A DNA stretch of 64,000 bases from Planctomycetota bacterium (GTDB lineage: Bacteria > Planctomycetota > Planctomycetia > Pirellulales > Lacipirellulaceae). The position numbers and the translations under genes were made by a program. The stretch covers positions 32,098 to 96,097 of the forward strand of contig JAJRSE010000142.1 in NCBI GenBank assembly GCA_024278955.1. The letters run 5' to 3'. Under the pieces are notes generated by a model. It was given only the letters and a program-made list of their open reading frames with translations. It made no database searches and was not told the DNA's origin. The stretch's first letter is position 1. Every line of letters begins with the position of its first letter. Below, piece by piece: positions 8,439-17,146 of this stretch.

Positions 8439-10099
8439 CTATGGCGTTTTCGTACCAATGCGGGAATGCCTGAATCGATTGTAGAGCAATATGCAAGATT
8501 GACGGTCTTTTGCACTAAGCACAGCAAACCACGCGAGTAGTACCGTTGCAGCCATGGCTACCAGTGAAGCAGCAAGTCGGACGTCCAGACGAGGGATCTC
8601 AGCAGTGTAAGCAGCGACAAGAATGGTAAAAACGAAAAATCCTATTGGGCGAACAAGTAGCTGATTTAAGTAGCTTTTCTTATTTAACGAAAGGGCGTTG
8701 CGGCATAAAAACGGCATTCCAATATTACTGACCAAGGTAGCTGCAAAAATACCGGCGGTTACTCCGACAGTCGGATCCTCAAAAACAGAGGCAAAAGCCC
8801 CACCCAAAGCTAATGTCAAAATGGACTTGATAACCAAAAACAAGGCGAGCCTTCGATGTAAATTCAGTACGACTAACAAATTGACGGACGCGATAAATAG
8901 AGCGTCGATAAGAAATGCACCTGCAATGAATATCAACGCAGACATTCCAGGGAAGCATGGACGATCGAGCCACCAATTGATGAAAGGCTCTGCAAGTGGA
9001 ACGCCGGCAACTACAATCAGGCCTGCGAGCGAGCAGGTGATGTTTGTACTGACCTGAGCAGCATACTGGATGTGGGCTTCTTTGTTTTGAGCCTTCCATA
9101 AAAGCACGTAGGGTTGCATGGATCGTGATACGGTGGACACAAGCGACCATCCGGCAACACGAAACATGTTGCTAAGGAAAAACATGGAAGGCACCGATGC
9201 CAGAGAAACATACTTTGCGACAAGTAAGTTCATTGCGGTACGATCCAGTAAATACGAACCGCTAATCAAAAAAAAAACCCGGAGTTGACTGCAAGCGGCC
9301 ACAGTTGTTCAGAACGATAAGCGGATAAGCGGAGCTTTGTCCAGGGATGGGTTTTTGTGAGAAGAAAATACATTGCAATGGTTGTCACCAAAAGCAAGGC
9401 ATTGGCTAAGACCGTAACACCAATCAGCCCCGTTCCTGCGACCGCAGCCAGAGCGGTCCCCAATGCGACTATGATTGTTGCTCCCATTTCGCACATCAAG
9501 CGGAGAGGCAAATTTCGCAATCCAGTCAACATCGCCGGAAACACCAAGTAGGGTATTCGTGCGAGCGCTAGGATTGTTGTAATGGCAAGGCATGTGATGA
9601 ACAACGGCCCATTACTGATATCGGACTTTGCTAGCAACCAATCGCTCACAGGGAGAAAAGCAAGGCATAGCAGCGCAATCACGCAAGTCGGAATCACCAA
9701 CATCCAGTACAGCACGTGGGCTGTTGTCTGGATTTGGCACACGCTATCGAAGTCTCCTTTGGCGAAGGCGCTGCCTACACTATTAATAACCGTTTGCCCT
9801 AAACCTGCCTCGGAAAGGCAGAGAAACATCGTTACGCTGCTAACAGTAATCCAAAGTGCATAGTGCTCTTCACCAAGAGCGGTAATCAGCACAGGCATCA
9901 GAGCAAAGGTTACGCCACTCCGAATGAATATGCTTGCTATCGACAGAATGCTAGCAAACAAAGTCCCTTTTGCAGCGGAATCGTTATGCTCTGGAGTCGG
10001 AGCAGAGACAGTATCCTCTGAACGCTGAGGGCGTAAGCCCTTAGAGTCTTTGCCCGCGTCTTGAGCAATCCCCATTGTTAAGTCACTTTCCTCTGGCAT
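8439..10099 (-). CDS. Wzx-like polysaccharide flippase, interrupted by a frameshift at a T10 tract
   Basis: Would flip lipid-linked repeat units across the cytoplasmic membrane (MATE/MOP superfamily). The first frame (10099 down to about 9266) gives 277 residues with ~6 hydrophobic segments and ends VNSGFFF-stop. The second frame continues at once with LISGSYLLDRTAMNLLVAKYVSLASV and ~7 more segments to 8439. Together they make one protein of about 553 residues, normal for the family plus a polar N-terminal extension of about 45. The break lies in a run of ten T on the coding strand (9268-9277). Eleven or eight T would restore the frame; nine would not. It could be a sequencing error, a true mutation or a phase-variable switch. 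Confidence 0.85.
9268..9277 (-). repeat. T10 homopolymer at the flippase frameshift
   Basis: On the coding strand the tract reads GGG then ten T then GATTAGC. With ten T the frame ends in TGA directly after three Phe codons. One added or two removed T joins the two halves of the flippase without a gap in the hydrophobic core. Confidence 0.9.
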
Positions 10100-10129
10100 T
10101 TTTTTATCATCTCCGATGCGAACAGCGAC

Positions 10130-11050
10130 TCACTTTGCTGCAGCCAGGGCTTGTCTCATCCGACAGGTACGGTCGATTCCTTCAAAAAGACCAACTTTTG
10201 CCGCCCAACCGGGCACAGGAACGCCAGTATTCCAAGTCTGCAGAACCTCGCGGGGCGAATAAGTACGCTTGCCCCAATCAATATTCAACTTGCACCCAAG
10301 CACTTGCTCATAGGTAGAGGCTAAGTCACGAAGCGACAAGGGCATCTCTGACGAGACAGTATACCGGAGATGTTTTTGGAAAGGCATTTCTGCAACACAC
10401 TCCGCAGCTGCACAAAAGGCGTCGAGGACATCATCTAGATAGACAAGGTCTATCAACTGTTCGCCGGCCGTCATGGCTATCGGCTGCTGCGTCTCTTCCG
10501 CACGATGGAATACCGAGAACAGTTTTTGTCGAGGATCTCCTGGCCCATAGGTATCGAATAACTTGAGCGTCACAACCCGCAATTGCTGGGCCTCTACGTA
10601 GTATTGCAACACGGCTTCGAAGGCCTGCTTTGTCGCGGCGTACAAATTCACAGGCGAATAGCTTTGATTCTGATAGTGTTCCCAGGAAGTCCCTGTGTTG
10701 ACTAATTGCTTGCATTCGCTGCAGGCCATCGCCTCAGCAAGGTGTGAGCCAAATAGAATATTACTCTCGAAAATTTCCTGAATATCCTGAGGCTTATGGC
10801 GAGAAATAAACCGAGAGGCAAGGTGAAACACAAGATCAGGAGCCCTCGATTCCATGGCACACTGGAGACTACTGACAGTCCCGTCATACGGATGTACAGA
10901 GACCTGATTGCGAATGTCTTTAATGCAAGACAGATCGGAACTCGGCCGGGTAATGATTCCAACATCCCATGTTTTTTCCTGAACTAATCGTCTGGCAAGA
11001 TGAGATCCAATAAATCCAGTGGCACCAGAAATGAGTACGCTTTGTGTCAT
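10130..11050 (-). CDS. NAD(P)-dependent SDR sugar reductase/epimerase, candidate AscF/RfbJ-type CDP-sugar 4-reductase
   Basis: Extended short-chain dehydrogenase of 306 residues with the Rossmann motif GATGFIGS at residues 9-16 and catalytic YAATK around residue 140. Its start overlaps the stop of the RmlC-like gene by 4 bases (ATGA), and DdhC, DdhB and DdhA genes lie just upstream. In known dideoxysugar clusters an SDR in this position reduces the C4 keto group of CDP-3,6-dideoxy-4-keto-hexose (AscF for ascarylose, RfbJ for abequose). The SDR fold is certain; the specific reaction is inferred from context. Confidence 0.8.
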   Translation of the reverse strand: MTQSVLISGATGFIGSHLARRLVQEKTWDVGIITRPSSDLSCIKDIRNQVSVHPYDGTVSSLQCAMESRAPDLVFHLASRFISRHKPQDIQEIFESNILFGSHLAEAMACSECKQLVNTGTSWEHYQNQSYSPVNLYAATKQAFEAVLQYYVEAQQLRVVTLKLFDTYGPGDPRQKLFSVFHRAEETQQPIAMTAGEQLIDLVYLDDVLDAFCAAAECVAEMPFQKHLRYTVSSEMPLSLRDLASTYEQVLGCKLNIDWGKRTYSPREVLQTWNTGVPVPGWAAKVGLFEGIDRTCRMRQALAAAK

Positions 11051-11619
11051 GATGCCTTCCTCGAAGGATTGGATTGAAACACAAAAGGGCTTTCGTACTC
11101 TTGTAATTTTGGAAGTTGTTGGTCACGCTGCGAAACTGTGGGGCTAGCAGTTGGCCATTGAATTCCTGCGGAGTTCCATCGAATTCCTTGATCGTGGTCT
11201 GGACTGTAGACCGAAGTTACATTGTAGACCAGCAGCGCACTCGAGCTTTTTGCATAAAAACCGTGAGCAATTCCCTGAGGCAAATAGAGAGCATTTCCTT
11301 TGTCGGCAGCCAGGTCGATCGAAAGGTGTTCACCAAAAGTAGGCGAACCTTTCCGAAGGTCCAAAAAAACATCGAGTACGTCGCCTTGAACAGAATAAAT
11401 TAGTTTTGCGTGACTGGCTGGAGGAGTCTGGAAATGTAATCCGCGTATTACCCCTTCCTTCGATTCTGAAAAGTATTGCTCTCGAAAATCCGTCTCCAAA
11501 GAGTGTCGTTTGAATTGATCGTAGTGAAACGACTTAACGAAACGCCCCCTTTTGTCGTTGGTTTGCTGCATAAGTATTTCAAAGCAGCCTGGTATTTGGA
11601 GTGATCGGATATCCATCAT
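11047..11619 (-). CDS. RmlC-like sugar epimerase (cupin), candidate AscE-type CDP-sugar epimerase
   Basis: Cupin-fold NDP-4-keto-sugar epimerase of 190 residues. Seen: catalytic-His motif RGLHFQ near residue 60, and YSPDHDQGIRWN carrying the conserved Tyr and Asp region of the RmlC/RfbC family. RmlC itself epimerises dTDP-4-keto-6-deoxyglucose at C3 and C5, but no RmlA, RmlB or RmlD gene is here. The neighbours instead make CDP-3,6-dideoxy-4-ketohexose, on which AscE acts as a C5 epimerase in ascarylose synthesis. That substrate is inferred. Adjacent in-frame ATGs at 11619 and 11616 make the start uncertain by one codon. Confidence 0.82.
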   Translation of the reverse strand: MMDIRSLQIPGCFEILMQQTNDKRGRFVKSFHYDQFKRHSLETDFREQYFSESKEGVIRGLHFQTPPASHAKLIYSVQGDVLDVFLDLRKGSPTFGEHLSIDLAADKGNALYLPQGIAHGFYAKSSSALLVYNVTSVYSPDHDQGIRWNSAGIQWPTASPTVSQRDQQLPKLQEYESPFVFQSNPSRKAS

Positions 11620-11644
11620 CGTTTCTTGATCGGTCTAGGAGGAG

Positions 11645-13081
11645 TTAGGCCACTAACATACTTTGGCTCTTGCAGAAATCGAGAATCACTTCAGAGACAT
11701 ATTCAAGCGATTCTTCTGTTAACCCAGGATAAACGCCCACAAACATTGCTTGGTTCATGATTTCGTCAGCCCCCAGCAGGTCTCCGATAACCCGAAATGG
11801 CGGACCATCGACACTTTTTCCACTTTCTTCAAATTGGCGTTTCAGGTGTACAAACACAGGCTGGCGAACAAGATTTCCCCCGAACAGCATACGGTTGCCA
11901 ATGTTTCGGCGTTCTAATTCTTGAGCTAGATCGGTACGAGAAAATGGCGCCGAGGGCTTTACTAAGAGGTAGAATCCGAACCAGCTTGGGTCGGTTTGAG
12001 GCGAGCCGGGCTTCCATTGAAATCCTTCCGGCGACCAGCTTGTCGCATGCGTTGGCAACATGAAGTCAAAAAATTCTTCAGCGGGTACCAGTAATCGGCG
12101 CAATGTATTCCAGTTGTTTCTCCGAGCTTCTCCAAAACCCGGCAGCTTCTTTAGTTGCACTCTTCCAATTGCTGCCTGAGGATCGATCGGCTTGAGGTTG
12201 TATCCCAGATGGCTGTAGACATATTTGTGGTCATAGCCTTCTGGCAGTTCGCCCAATTGCCATTGAAAGCGTTTGCCGCAAGTATTGTCTTGCCCACTCG
12301 AACACCAGCAGTCGCGTCCCCAGTCACGAAAGGACTCGACCAGTAGCTTGAGTTTTGCATCTCGCACAATATTTACCGCCCCACCTTCACCAAGCGTGAG
12401 ATGATGGGGAGGATAAAAACTTTGCGTGCTTAGGTCGCCAAAGGTTCCCGTGAAACGATTGTCATAGCGACTTCCAAGAGCATCGCAATTGTCTTCAATC
12501 AACCATAGGGCATGTTCGTTACAGAATTGGGTTACCGTTTCTAAATCAAACGGATTACCTAATGTGTGTGCGATGAAGACCGCCTTAGTCCGGCCCGAAA
12601 CAAAAGCATCTTCTAGTTGCTCGACTCGGACGTTTCCGGTTTGCGGATCGCTATCCAGAAAAACGGGGATACAGCCATGCTGAATAATAGGACCTACAGT
12701 AGTCGGAAAGCCGACTGCTGCAGTAATGATTTCATCTTTCGGCTGGAGAGCACGTTCGCCCAATTTATGGGAAGTGAGGGAGGCGATCGCAACTAAGTTA
12801 GCCGAAGAGCCGCTATTTAAGAGCAAACTATTTCGAACACCAAGGAAGTCGGTCAATTCGCGTTCAAAACCAGCACCTTCTGGGCCAAGGGTTAGCCAGA
12901 AATCAAGCATGCTACGAACTCCTGCAACTACCTCTTCCGAATCGTAGACTCGCCCGGCATACGGGACATGATCCTCGCCTGGGACAGAGGTTGAGAGCGT
13001 TAACCGTTGCTCAACCAATTGGCGAGTTAGTTGAAGGATATTATCGAGGAGATCCGCCTGATTTTCATTTTCAGCAGTCAT
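11645..13081 (-). CDS. ddhC: CDP-4-keto-6-deoxy-D-glucose-3-dehydrase (DdhC/RfbH, E1)
   Basis: PMP-dependent, iron-sulfur dehydrase that removes the C3 hydroxyl in 3,6-dideoxyhexose synthesis. It has the aminotransferase fold, but the usual PLP lysine is replaced: the active-site stretch reads SFYPPHHLTLGEGG (His226/His227), the E1 hallmark. The four cluster cysteines follow the family pattern C-X58-C-X-C-X7-C (NCDALG ... DCWCSS ... NTCGK). About 478 residues from ATG 13081 (MTAENENQ); the open frame extends upstream without similarity. It works with a separate reductase (DdhD/E3), which is not in this window. Confidence 0.93.
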   Translation of the reverse strand: MTAENENQADLLDNILQLTRQLVEQRLTLSTSVPGEDHVPYAGRVYDSEEVVAGVRSMLDFWLTLGPEGAGFERELTDFLGVRNSLLLNSGSSANLVAIASLTSHKLGERALQPKDEIITAAVGFPTTVGPIIQHGCIPVFLDSDPQTGNVRVEQLEDAFVSGRTKAVFIAHTLGNPFDLETVTQFCNEHALWLIEDNCDALGSRYDNRFTGTFGDLSTQSFYPPHHLTLGEGGAVNIVRDAKLKLLVESFRDWGRDCWCSSGQDNTCGKRFQWQLGELPEGYDHKYVYSHLGYNLKPIDPQAAIGRVQLKKLPGFGEARRNNWNTLRRLLVPAEEFFDFMLPTHATSWSPEGFQWKPGSPQTDPSWFGFYLLVKPSAPFSRTDLAQELERRNIGNRMLFGGNLVRQPVFVHLKRQFEESGKSVDGPPFRVIGDLLGADEIMNQAMFVGVYPGLTEESLEYVSEVILDFCKSQSMLVA

Positions 13082-13236
13082 GGAAATGTTTGTTAACCGT
13101 AGTGATAGACAATGGGTTCCCCGTCTCCTTAGAAGCTGAAGATAACGAAAAAAGAGGGGAGTAGAAGCGGGTTTGAAGGGATGGCGAAAGTCGGATTCCG
13201 TCAATGCTTAGCGTCCAACTGACGAAACGATTATAG

Positions 13237-14391
13237 CTAGGCAGCGGGAGTGGACATTTGCATGCGGCTTGGTTTATTGACGCTCTTGGCTTGCGTGTCA
13301 GCCAACTGAATCGCGTCGGTCTTATATCTTTTTAGCTGCTTATCCGTTAAATCAATCATGTCTGTAGTACCCGAGTAATACGCTTGGTACCATTCGACAG
13401 ACGAGCGAATTGTTTCACTAAAATCCCATACCGGTAGCCAATCCAGCTCAAGAGCGGCCTTGGAACAATCCAGTTTTAAGAGTGTTGCTTCATGCGGTTG
13501 ATCTCTTTGAGTGTCGAATTCGATACGGCCTTGTCCCCAATCGGCGACAACTGCTTCCGCAAGTTGTCCAACACTGAAGTTGTGTGTTAGGTCTGGTCCA
13601 AAGTTCCATGCACTGGAAATTTTTTCTTCGCCGTCTTGCCCGAGCGTTTGGGCTAACTTCAAATAGCCAGAAAGAGGATCGAGCACATGCTGCCAAGGCC
13701 GAATAGCTTTGGGATTTCGCAACTTGATTGGTTTGCTTGCTTGAATGCACTTCACAAGATCGACCATAATACGATCTTCTGACCAGTCTCCTCCGCCAAG
13801 TACATTTCCAGCTCGAGCACTAGCGACACCGGTGTTTTCTGGATTTTGAAAAAACGATCGGCAATAGGAGGAGGTCACTATTTCAGCTGCCCCTTTGCTT
13901 GCACTGTAGGGATCTCTTCCGCCAAGGGAATCGTTTTCATGGTACCCTCGGTTCCACTCGTGGTTTTCGTAGCATTTGTCCGAGGTGACGACAACACAGG
14001 CACGAACTTTACCAGTCAGCCTTATCACTTCCAGTAAATTGACCACTCCCCCCACATTGACATCAAAGGTGTTTTTGGGAGAGTGATAGGATTCTCGCAC
14101 CAGCGCTTGCGCGGCAAGATGAAATACGTACTCTGGATTCTCTTTCTCAACAAGTTGCTCTAACGATTGAAAATCGCGAACATCGATTGAGTAATGCCGC
14201 ATCCGATCTTGCAGTTTGAGGGCGGTAAAAAGATTCGGTTTTGTTTGAGACTCTAGCCCCACTCCTATCACTTCAGCACCCATGTGAAGCAGCCAATGAC
14301 AGAGCCAAGCACCTTTGAATCCCGTATCTCCGGTAACAAGGACGCGAGAATTCAAAAACGTTTCTTCAAAAAACATACCGTGCTCCACCAC
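13237..14391 (-). CDS. ddhB: CDP-glucose 4,6-dehydratase (DdhB/RfbG)
   Basis: Second step of CDP-deoxysugar synthesis: CDP-glucose to CDP-4-keto-6-deoxyglucose, using bound NAD. Extended SDR of 384 residues with VTGDTGFKGAWLC (the GDTGFKGAW form is characteristic of this enzyme), TSDKCYEN and the YSASK catalytic pair in GRDPYSASKGAAE. It lies between the cytidylyltransferase and DdhC genes, in pathway order on the minus strand. The C-terminus runs about 25 residues past the usual family end. Confidence 0.93.
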   Translation of the reverse strand: MVEHGMFFEETFLNSRVLVTGDTGFKGAWLCHWLLHMGAEVIGVGLESQTKPNLFTALKLQDRMRHYSIDVRDFQSLEQLVEKENPEYVFHLAAQALVRESYHSPKNTFDVNVGGVVNLLEVIRLTGKVRACVVVTSDKCYENHEWNRGYHENDSLGGRDPYSASKGAAEIVTSSYCRSFFQNPENTGVASARAGNVLGGGDWSEDRIMVDLVKCIQASKPIKLRNPKAIRPWQHVLDPLSGYLKLAQTLGQDGEEKISSAWNFGPDLTHNFSVGQLAEAVVADWGQGRIEFDTQRDQPHEATLLKLDCSKAALELDWLPVWDFSETIRSSVEWYQAYYSGTTDMIDLTDKQLKRYKTDAIQLADTQAKSVNKPSRMQMSTPAA

Positions 14392-14454
14392 TTTTATAAC
14401 AAACGAAAGGCTCGCTCGCCCCAGAGTCCTTCCGGAAACATCCAGCGGCCTGAC

Positions 14455-15339
14455 CTACGCTACTTTCCTTAGACGGTTGCCGGCACTCTGGACTTTGAAA
14501 CGGGGTAAATTATCCCCTTTCCCTTGGATGTGGATTTTTGTCTTCCCACTGACATCTGAAGAGGCTTTGTCCCAAATTTTCCATGGAGCACGATCCTCTT
14601 CCCACAAGACTTGGAGATGCTGCTTATCGCGAAGGGTATCCATCGGCAGCCAAAACCCATCATGTTGAAACGCATAAAGTTGCTTATCTTGTGCCAAGGA
14701 TTCCATTGGTGATCGCTCCCAGATGGAGGAATCCTCTGAGATGCGTTCTAGAGCGCTAGGCTCTAAGACAAAGAAACCACCGTTTATCCGCCCACCGTCC
14801 CAGATGGGTTTTTCTTCAAACGACTTGACCAGACTATTGTTATCGACAGAAAGTCTTCCGAATCGCCCTGGTGGCCTTACAGCAGCAACAGTTGCTTCAC
14901 CGCCATGAGCGTGGTGAAATTCGATGCTCTTGGCAATATCGATATCCGAAACAGCGTCGCCATACGTCATTAGAAAGGTTTCATCCTCAACATGTTTTTC
15001 GACACGTTTAAGCCGGCCGCCAGTCTGCGAATGCAATCCCGTATCCACAAGTGTAACTCGCCATGGTTCTGCTGAATTTTCATGTACCTGCACACCACCA
15101 TCGCGAAAGTCAATAGTAACATCAGACATGTGCAACGCGTAATTGGCGAAGTACTCCTTGATGATATAGCCCTTATAGCCAAGGCAAATAACAAAATCAT
15201 TCACGCCAAAGTGACTGTACTGCTTCATAATATGCCACAAAATAGGCTGGTCGCCTATTTCGACCATCGGTTTAGGCTTCACACGAGTCTCTTCACTCAA
15301 GCGACTTCCTAAACCACCAGCTAGAATGACTGCCTTCAT
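14455..15339 (-). CDS. ddhA: Glucose-1-phosphate cytidylyltransferase (DdhA/RfbF)
   Basis: Makes CDP-glucose from glucose-1-phosphate and CTP, the entry step for the dideoxysugar genes downstream. The nucleotidyltransferase motif AGGLGSRLSEETRVKPKPMVEIG sits at the N-terminus. About 294 residues from ATG 15339 (MKAVILAGG), somewhat longer than the usual ~257 because of a basic C-terminal tail. The longer open frame starting at 15453 adds only unconserved residues, so I place the start at 15339. Confidence 0.93.
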   Translation of the reverse strand: MKAVILAGGLGSRLSEETRVKPKPMVEIGDQPILWHIMKQYSHFGVNDFVICLGYKGYIIKEYFANYALHMSDVTIDFRDGGVQVHENSAEPWRVTLVDTGLHSQTGGRLKRVEKHVEDETFLMTYGDAVSDIDIAKSIEFHHAHGGEATVAAVRPPGRFGRLSVDNNSLVKSFEEKPIWDGGRINGGFFVLEPSALERISEDSSIWERSPMESLAQDKQLYAFQHDGFWLPMDTLRDKQHLQVLWEEDRAPWKIWDKASSDVSGKTKIHIQGKGDNLPRFKVQSAGNRLRKVA

Positions 15340-15505
15340 GTTTGTTGTTTCCAAGAAGAATTGAAGCGATGAAAATGTCACTTGGGAAGGAAGTATTGAT
15401 ATCAAAGTACCAGCACTAGGGGGAATCTTAGGAGAAAGCAACTGTTTACTCAAGACTATTCAACCTTGATGCTATCATCGGGTGCAGGAAACGTTCCTGC
15501 GCCTT

Positions 15506-16162
15506 TCAGGCAGGCATTTTGTCGAAGGAATCCATCTCGTGATCAGGGGAGCACGCATCAAGGTTGGGGACTTCTCGGTGCAATCCTCCCGGGCGGCGAA
15601 TTCGGATAGTTTCCCAGCCAAGCTTTTTTGGGGCGGTAAAGTCTTTTGTCGGATTATCTCCGATGTAGGTAAACGCCGAGTACGAGGCAAAACGCTGCTC
15701 GATGGTTTCAAAGGCGCGAGGGTGAGGTTTCCAAAATTCTCGACCCCACTGATCTGTCAAAAGAAGAGTGTCTGAAAATTTCTGCAAACCGAGCGATTCT
15801 GCTTTGCGTTGTTGAGAGATCAACGGCCCATCGCTAATGAAAGCAATTGGCTTCTGCCTTTCCAGAAACGCTTGGGCGTCAGGCAGAATGGTGATTGCCG
15901 GTTTGTGTGATCGGTAGTGATGAACCAAAGACTTGACGATTTCTTCGTCGCATGGCAGGCCCGCCTGGGACAAGGCTTGGTTGAAAATAGATCCTTGCAC
16001 ACCTTGTTTCAAAAGCATGTGGCAATGTTTGCCAAAAGCAGGGAATCCGAATCGGTCTTGTACCATGCGTCCAACAGCGGCAAATCCGCTTTGTACGTAA
16101 TCGCGTTCGAGATACAGGGTATCGTCGATATCCAGCACGAAAACTCTGCGTTGATCTGTCAT
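15506..16162 (-). CDS. HAD-superfamily hydrolase
   Basis: Phosphatase-type HAD protein of 218 residues with motif I VLDIDDTLYLE (nucleophile Asp11), motif II in FISDG, and motif III/IV in a late YIGDNPTKDF. It probably dephosphorylates a small metabolite or sugar phosphate. Its start overlaps the end of the ATP-grasp gene by 4 bases, so the two are coupled and may act in sequence on one substrate. The substrate cannot be read from sequence. Confidence 0.88.
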   Translation of the reverse strand: MTDQRRVFVLDIDDTLYLERDYVQSGFAAVGRMVQDRFGFPAFGKHCHMLLKQGVQGSIFNQALSQAGLPCDEEIVKSLVHHYRSHKPAITILPDAQAFLERQKPIAFISDGPLISQQRKAESLGLQKFSDTLLLTDQWGREFWKPHPRAFETIEQRFASYSAFTYIGDNPTKDFTAPKKLGWETIRIRRPGGLHREVPNLDACSPDHEMDSFDKMPA

Positions 16163-17118
16163 GCCACGTCTTGCAGTTCGCTTTGGTCGAGGAAAACGGC
16201 ATCATCCCAACGAGTCATTGCAGTTCCCGCTTGCCAGGATAGGTTTGTTGGTAGAGTTTCCGACAAGACTTCTCGGATAAGCAGCTCGACGAAGTCGGCG
16301 CCAGAATGGTGAGCAAGAGGGTAGCCTCCGCCAAAGCGAGGGTTGATTTCGATGATGCGTGTGTTGCGCTGGTTGTCTAGAAACACTTGAAAGCACATCG
16401 CCCCCCAGGGGCATGGAAGCGACTGCGCAAGCTGCTGAGCTAGTTTGATGAGTTCTGGAATTTTTTCGGTCACACATTTAGAGACTTCACCTCCACGAGT
16501 TTCTATCCGTTTGTGGGGCACTGCGACTCGGCACTGTTGGTGGAGGTCGACGTAGAAATTGACCGTATATTCTTGCCCCTCTGCAAACCGTTGAACCAGG
16601 GGCTTGGCGGTTCTTTTGAGATAGAATTCTAATTCTTCCGAATCATGGACGACTTGAACTCCGTGTGAGGCGCTGCCAAATCGCGGCTTGATTACCAGAG
16701 GGAATTGAGTGTCTTGCGATGGCTCCACGCATTCGATGCCTGGCAAACCTTGGGATTGAAGAAATTGGTCGGTTTTAAGCTTGTCGCTAGCAATAGCGAT
16801 CGTTGCTGGATCCGAAACCGCGACGGTAACGCCATTTTTACTGAACCGGTCTCTGTTTTCAGCATAGACGGCGAGCTCGGTGTCTAGGGTGGGAATGATC
16901 AGTTGAATATTTTGTTGGCGGCAATACTGGAGAACGGCATCCACAAAATCGGGGGCGTCGCAGCGCGGCACTATTTTCCAATCATCGGCCAGCCGGCAAG
17001 CTGCTGACCAGGGCGCAGCATCAATGGCGAACACACGTCCCGCCCGCTTGGAGACTGCCTCTCGCACAATTTTTATCAATGCACCTCGACGCCCGGCGCT
17101 TGAGACCAATACATTCAT
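16159..17118 (-). CDS. ATP-grasp ligase (carbamoyl-phosphate-synthase-like fold)
   Basis: ATP-grasp enzyme of 319 residues that would join a carboxylate to an amine or similar nucleophile through an acyl phosphate. Seen: VFAIDAAPWSAAC after an N-terminal Rossmann-like stretch, ATP-binding PLVIKPRFGSASHGVQVV, and the metal site FLDNQRNTRIIEINPRFGGGYPLAH. It lies between sugar-modifying genes and is coupled (4-base overlap) to the HAD gene, so attachment of an amino acid or other acyl group to a sugar is a reasonable guess, not a demonstrated role. Confidence 0.87.
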   Translation of the reverse strand: MNVLVSSAGRRGALIKIVREAVSKRAGRVFAIDAAPWSAACRLADDWKIVPRCDAPDFVDAVLQYCRQQNIQLIIPTLDTELAVYAENRDRFSKNGVTVAVSDPATIAIASDKLKTDQFLQSQGLPGIECVEPSQDTQFPLVIKPRFGSASHGVQVVHDSEELEFYLKRTAKPLVQRFAEGQEYTVNFYVDLHQQCRVAVPHKRIETRGGEVSKCVTEKIPELIKLAQQLAQSLPCPWGAMCFQVFLDNQRNTRIIEINPRFGGGYPLAHHSGADFVELLIREVLSETLPTNLSWQAGTAMTRWDDAVFLDQSELQDVA

Positions 17119-17146
17119 TGCGATTCTTTACTCCGTTGAGTGGAAA

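Noticed and set aside
11047..11619. dTDP-rhamnose epimerase RmlC
   Set aside because: No RmlA, RmlB or RmlD in the locus, and all neighbours belong to the CDP-sugar route. Kept as RmlC-like only.
11645..13081. DdhC as an ordinary DegT sugar aminotransferase
   Set aside because: The PLP lysine is replaced by His and four cluster cysteines are present, which fit the dehydrase.
11645..13204. DdhC start at 13204
   Set aside because: The extra 41 residues have no similarity to E1 enzymes and the family start fits ATG 13081.
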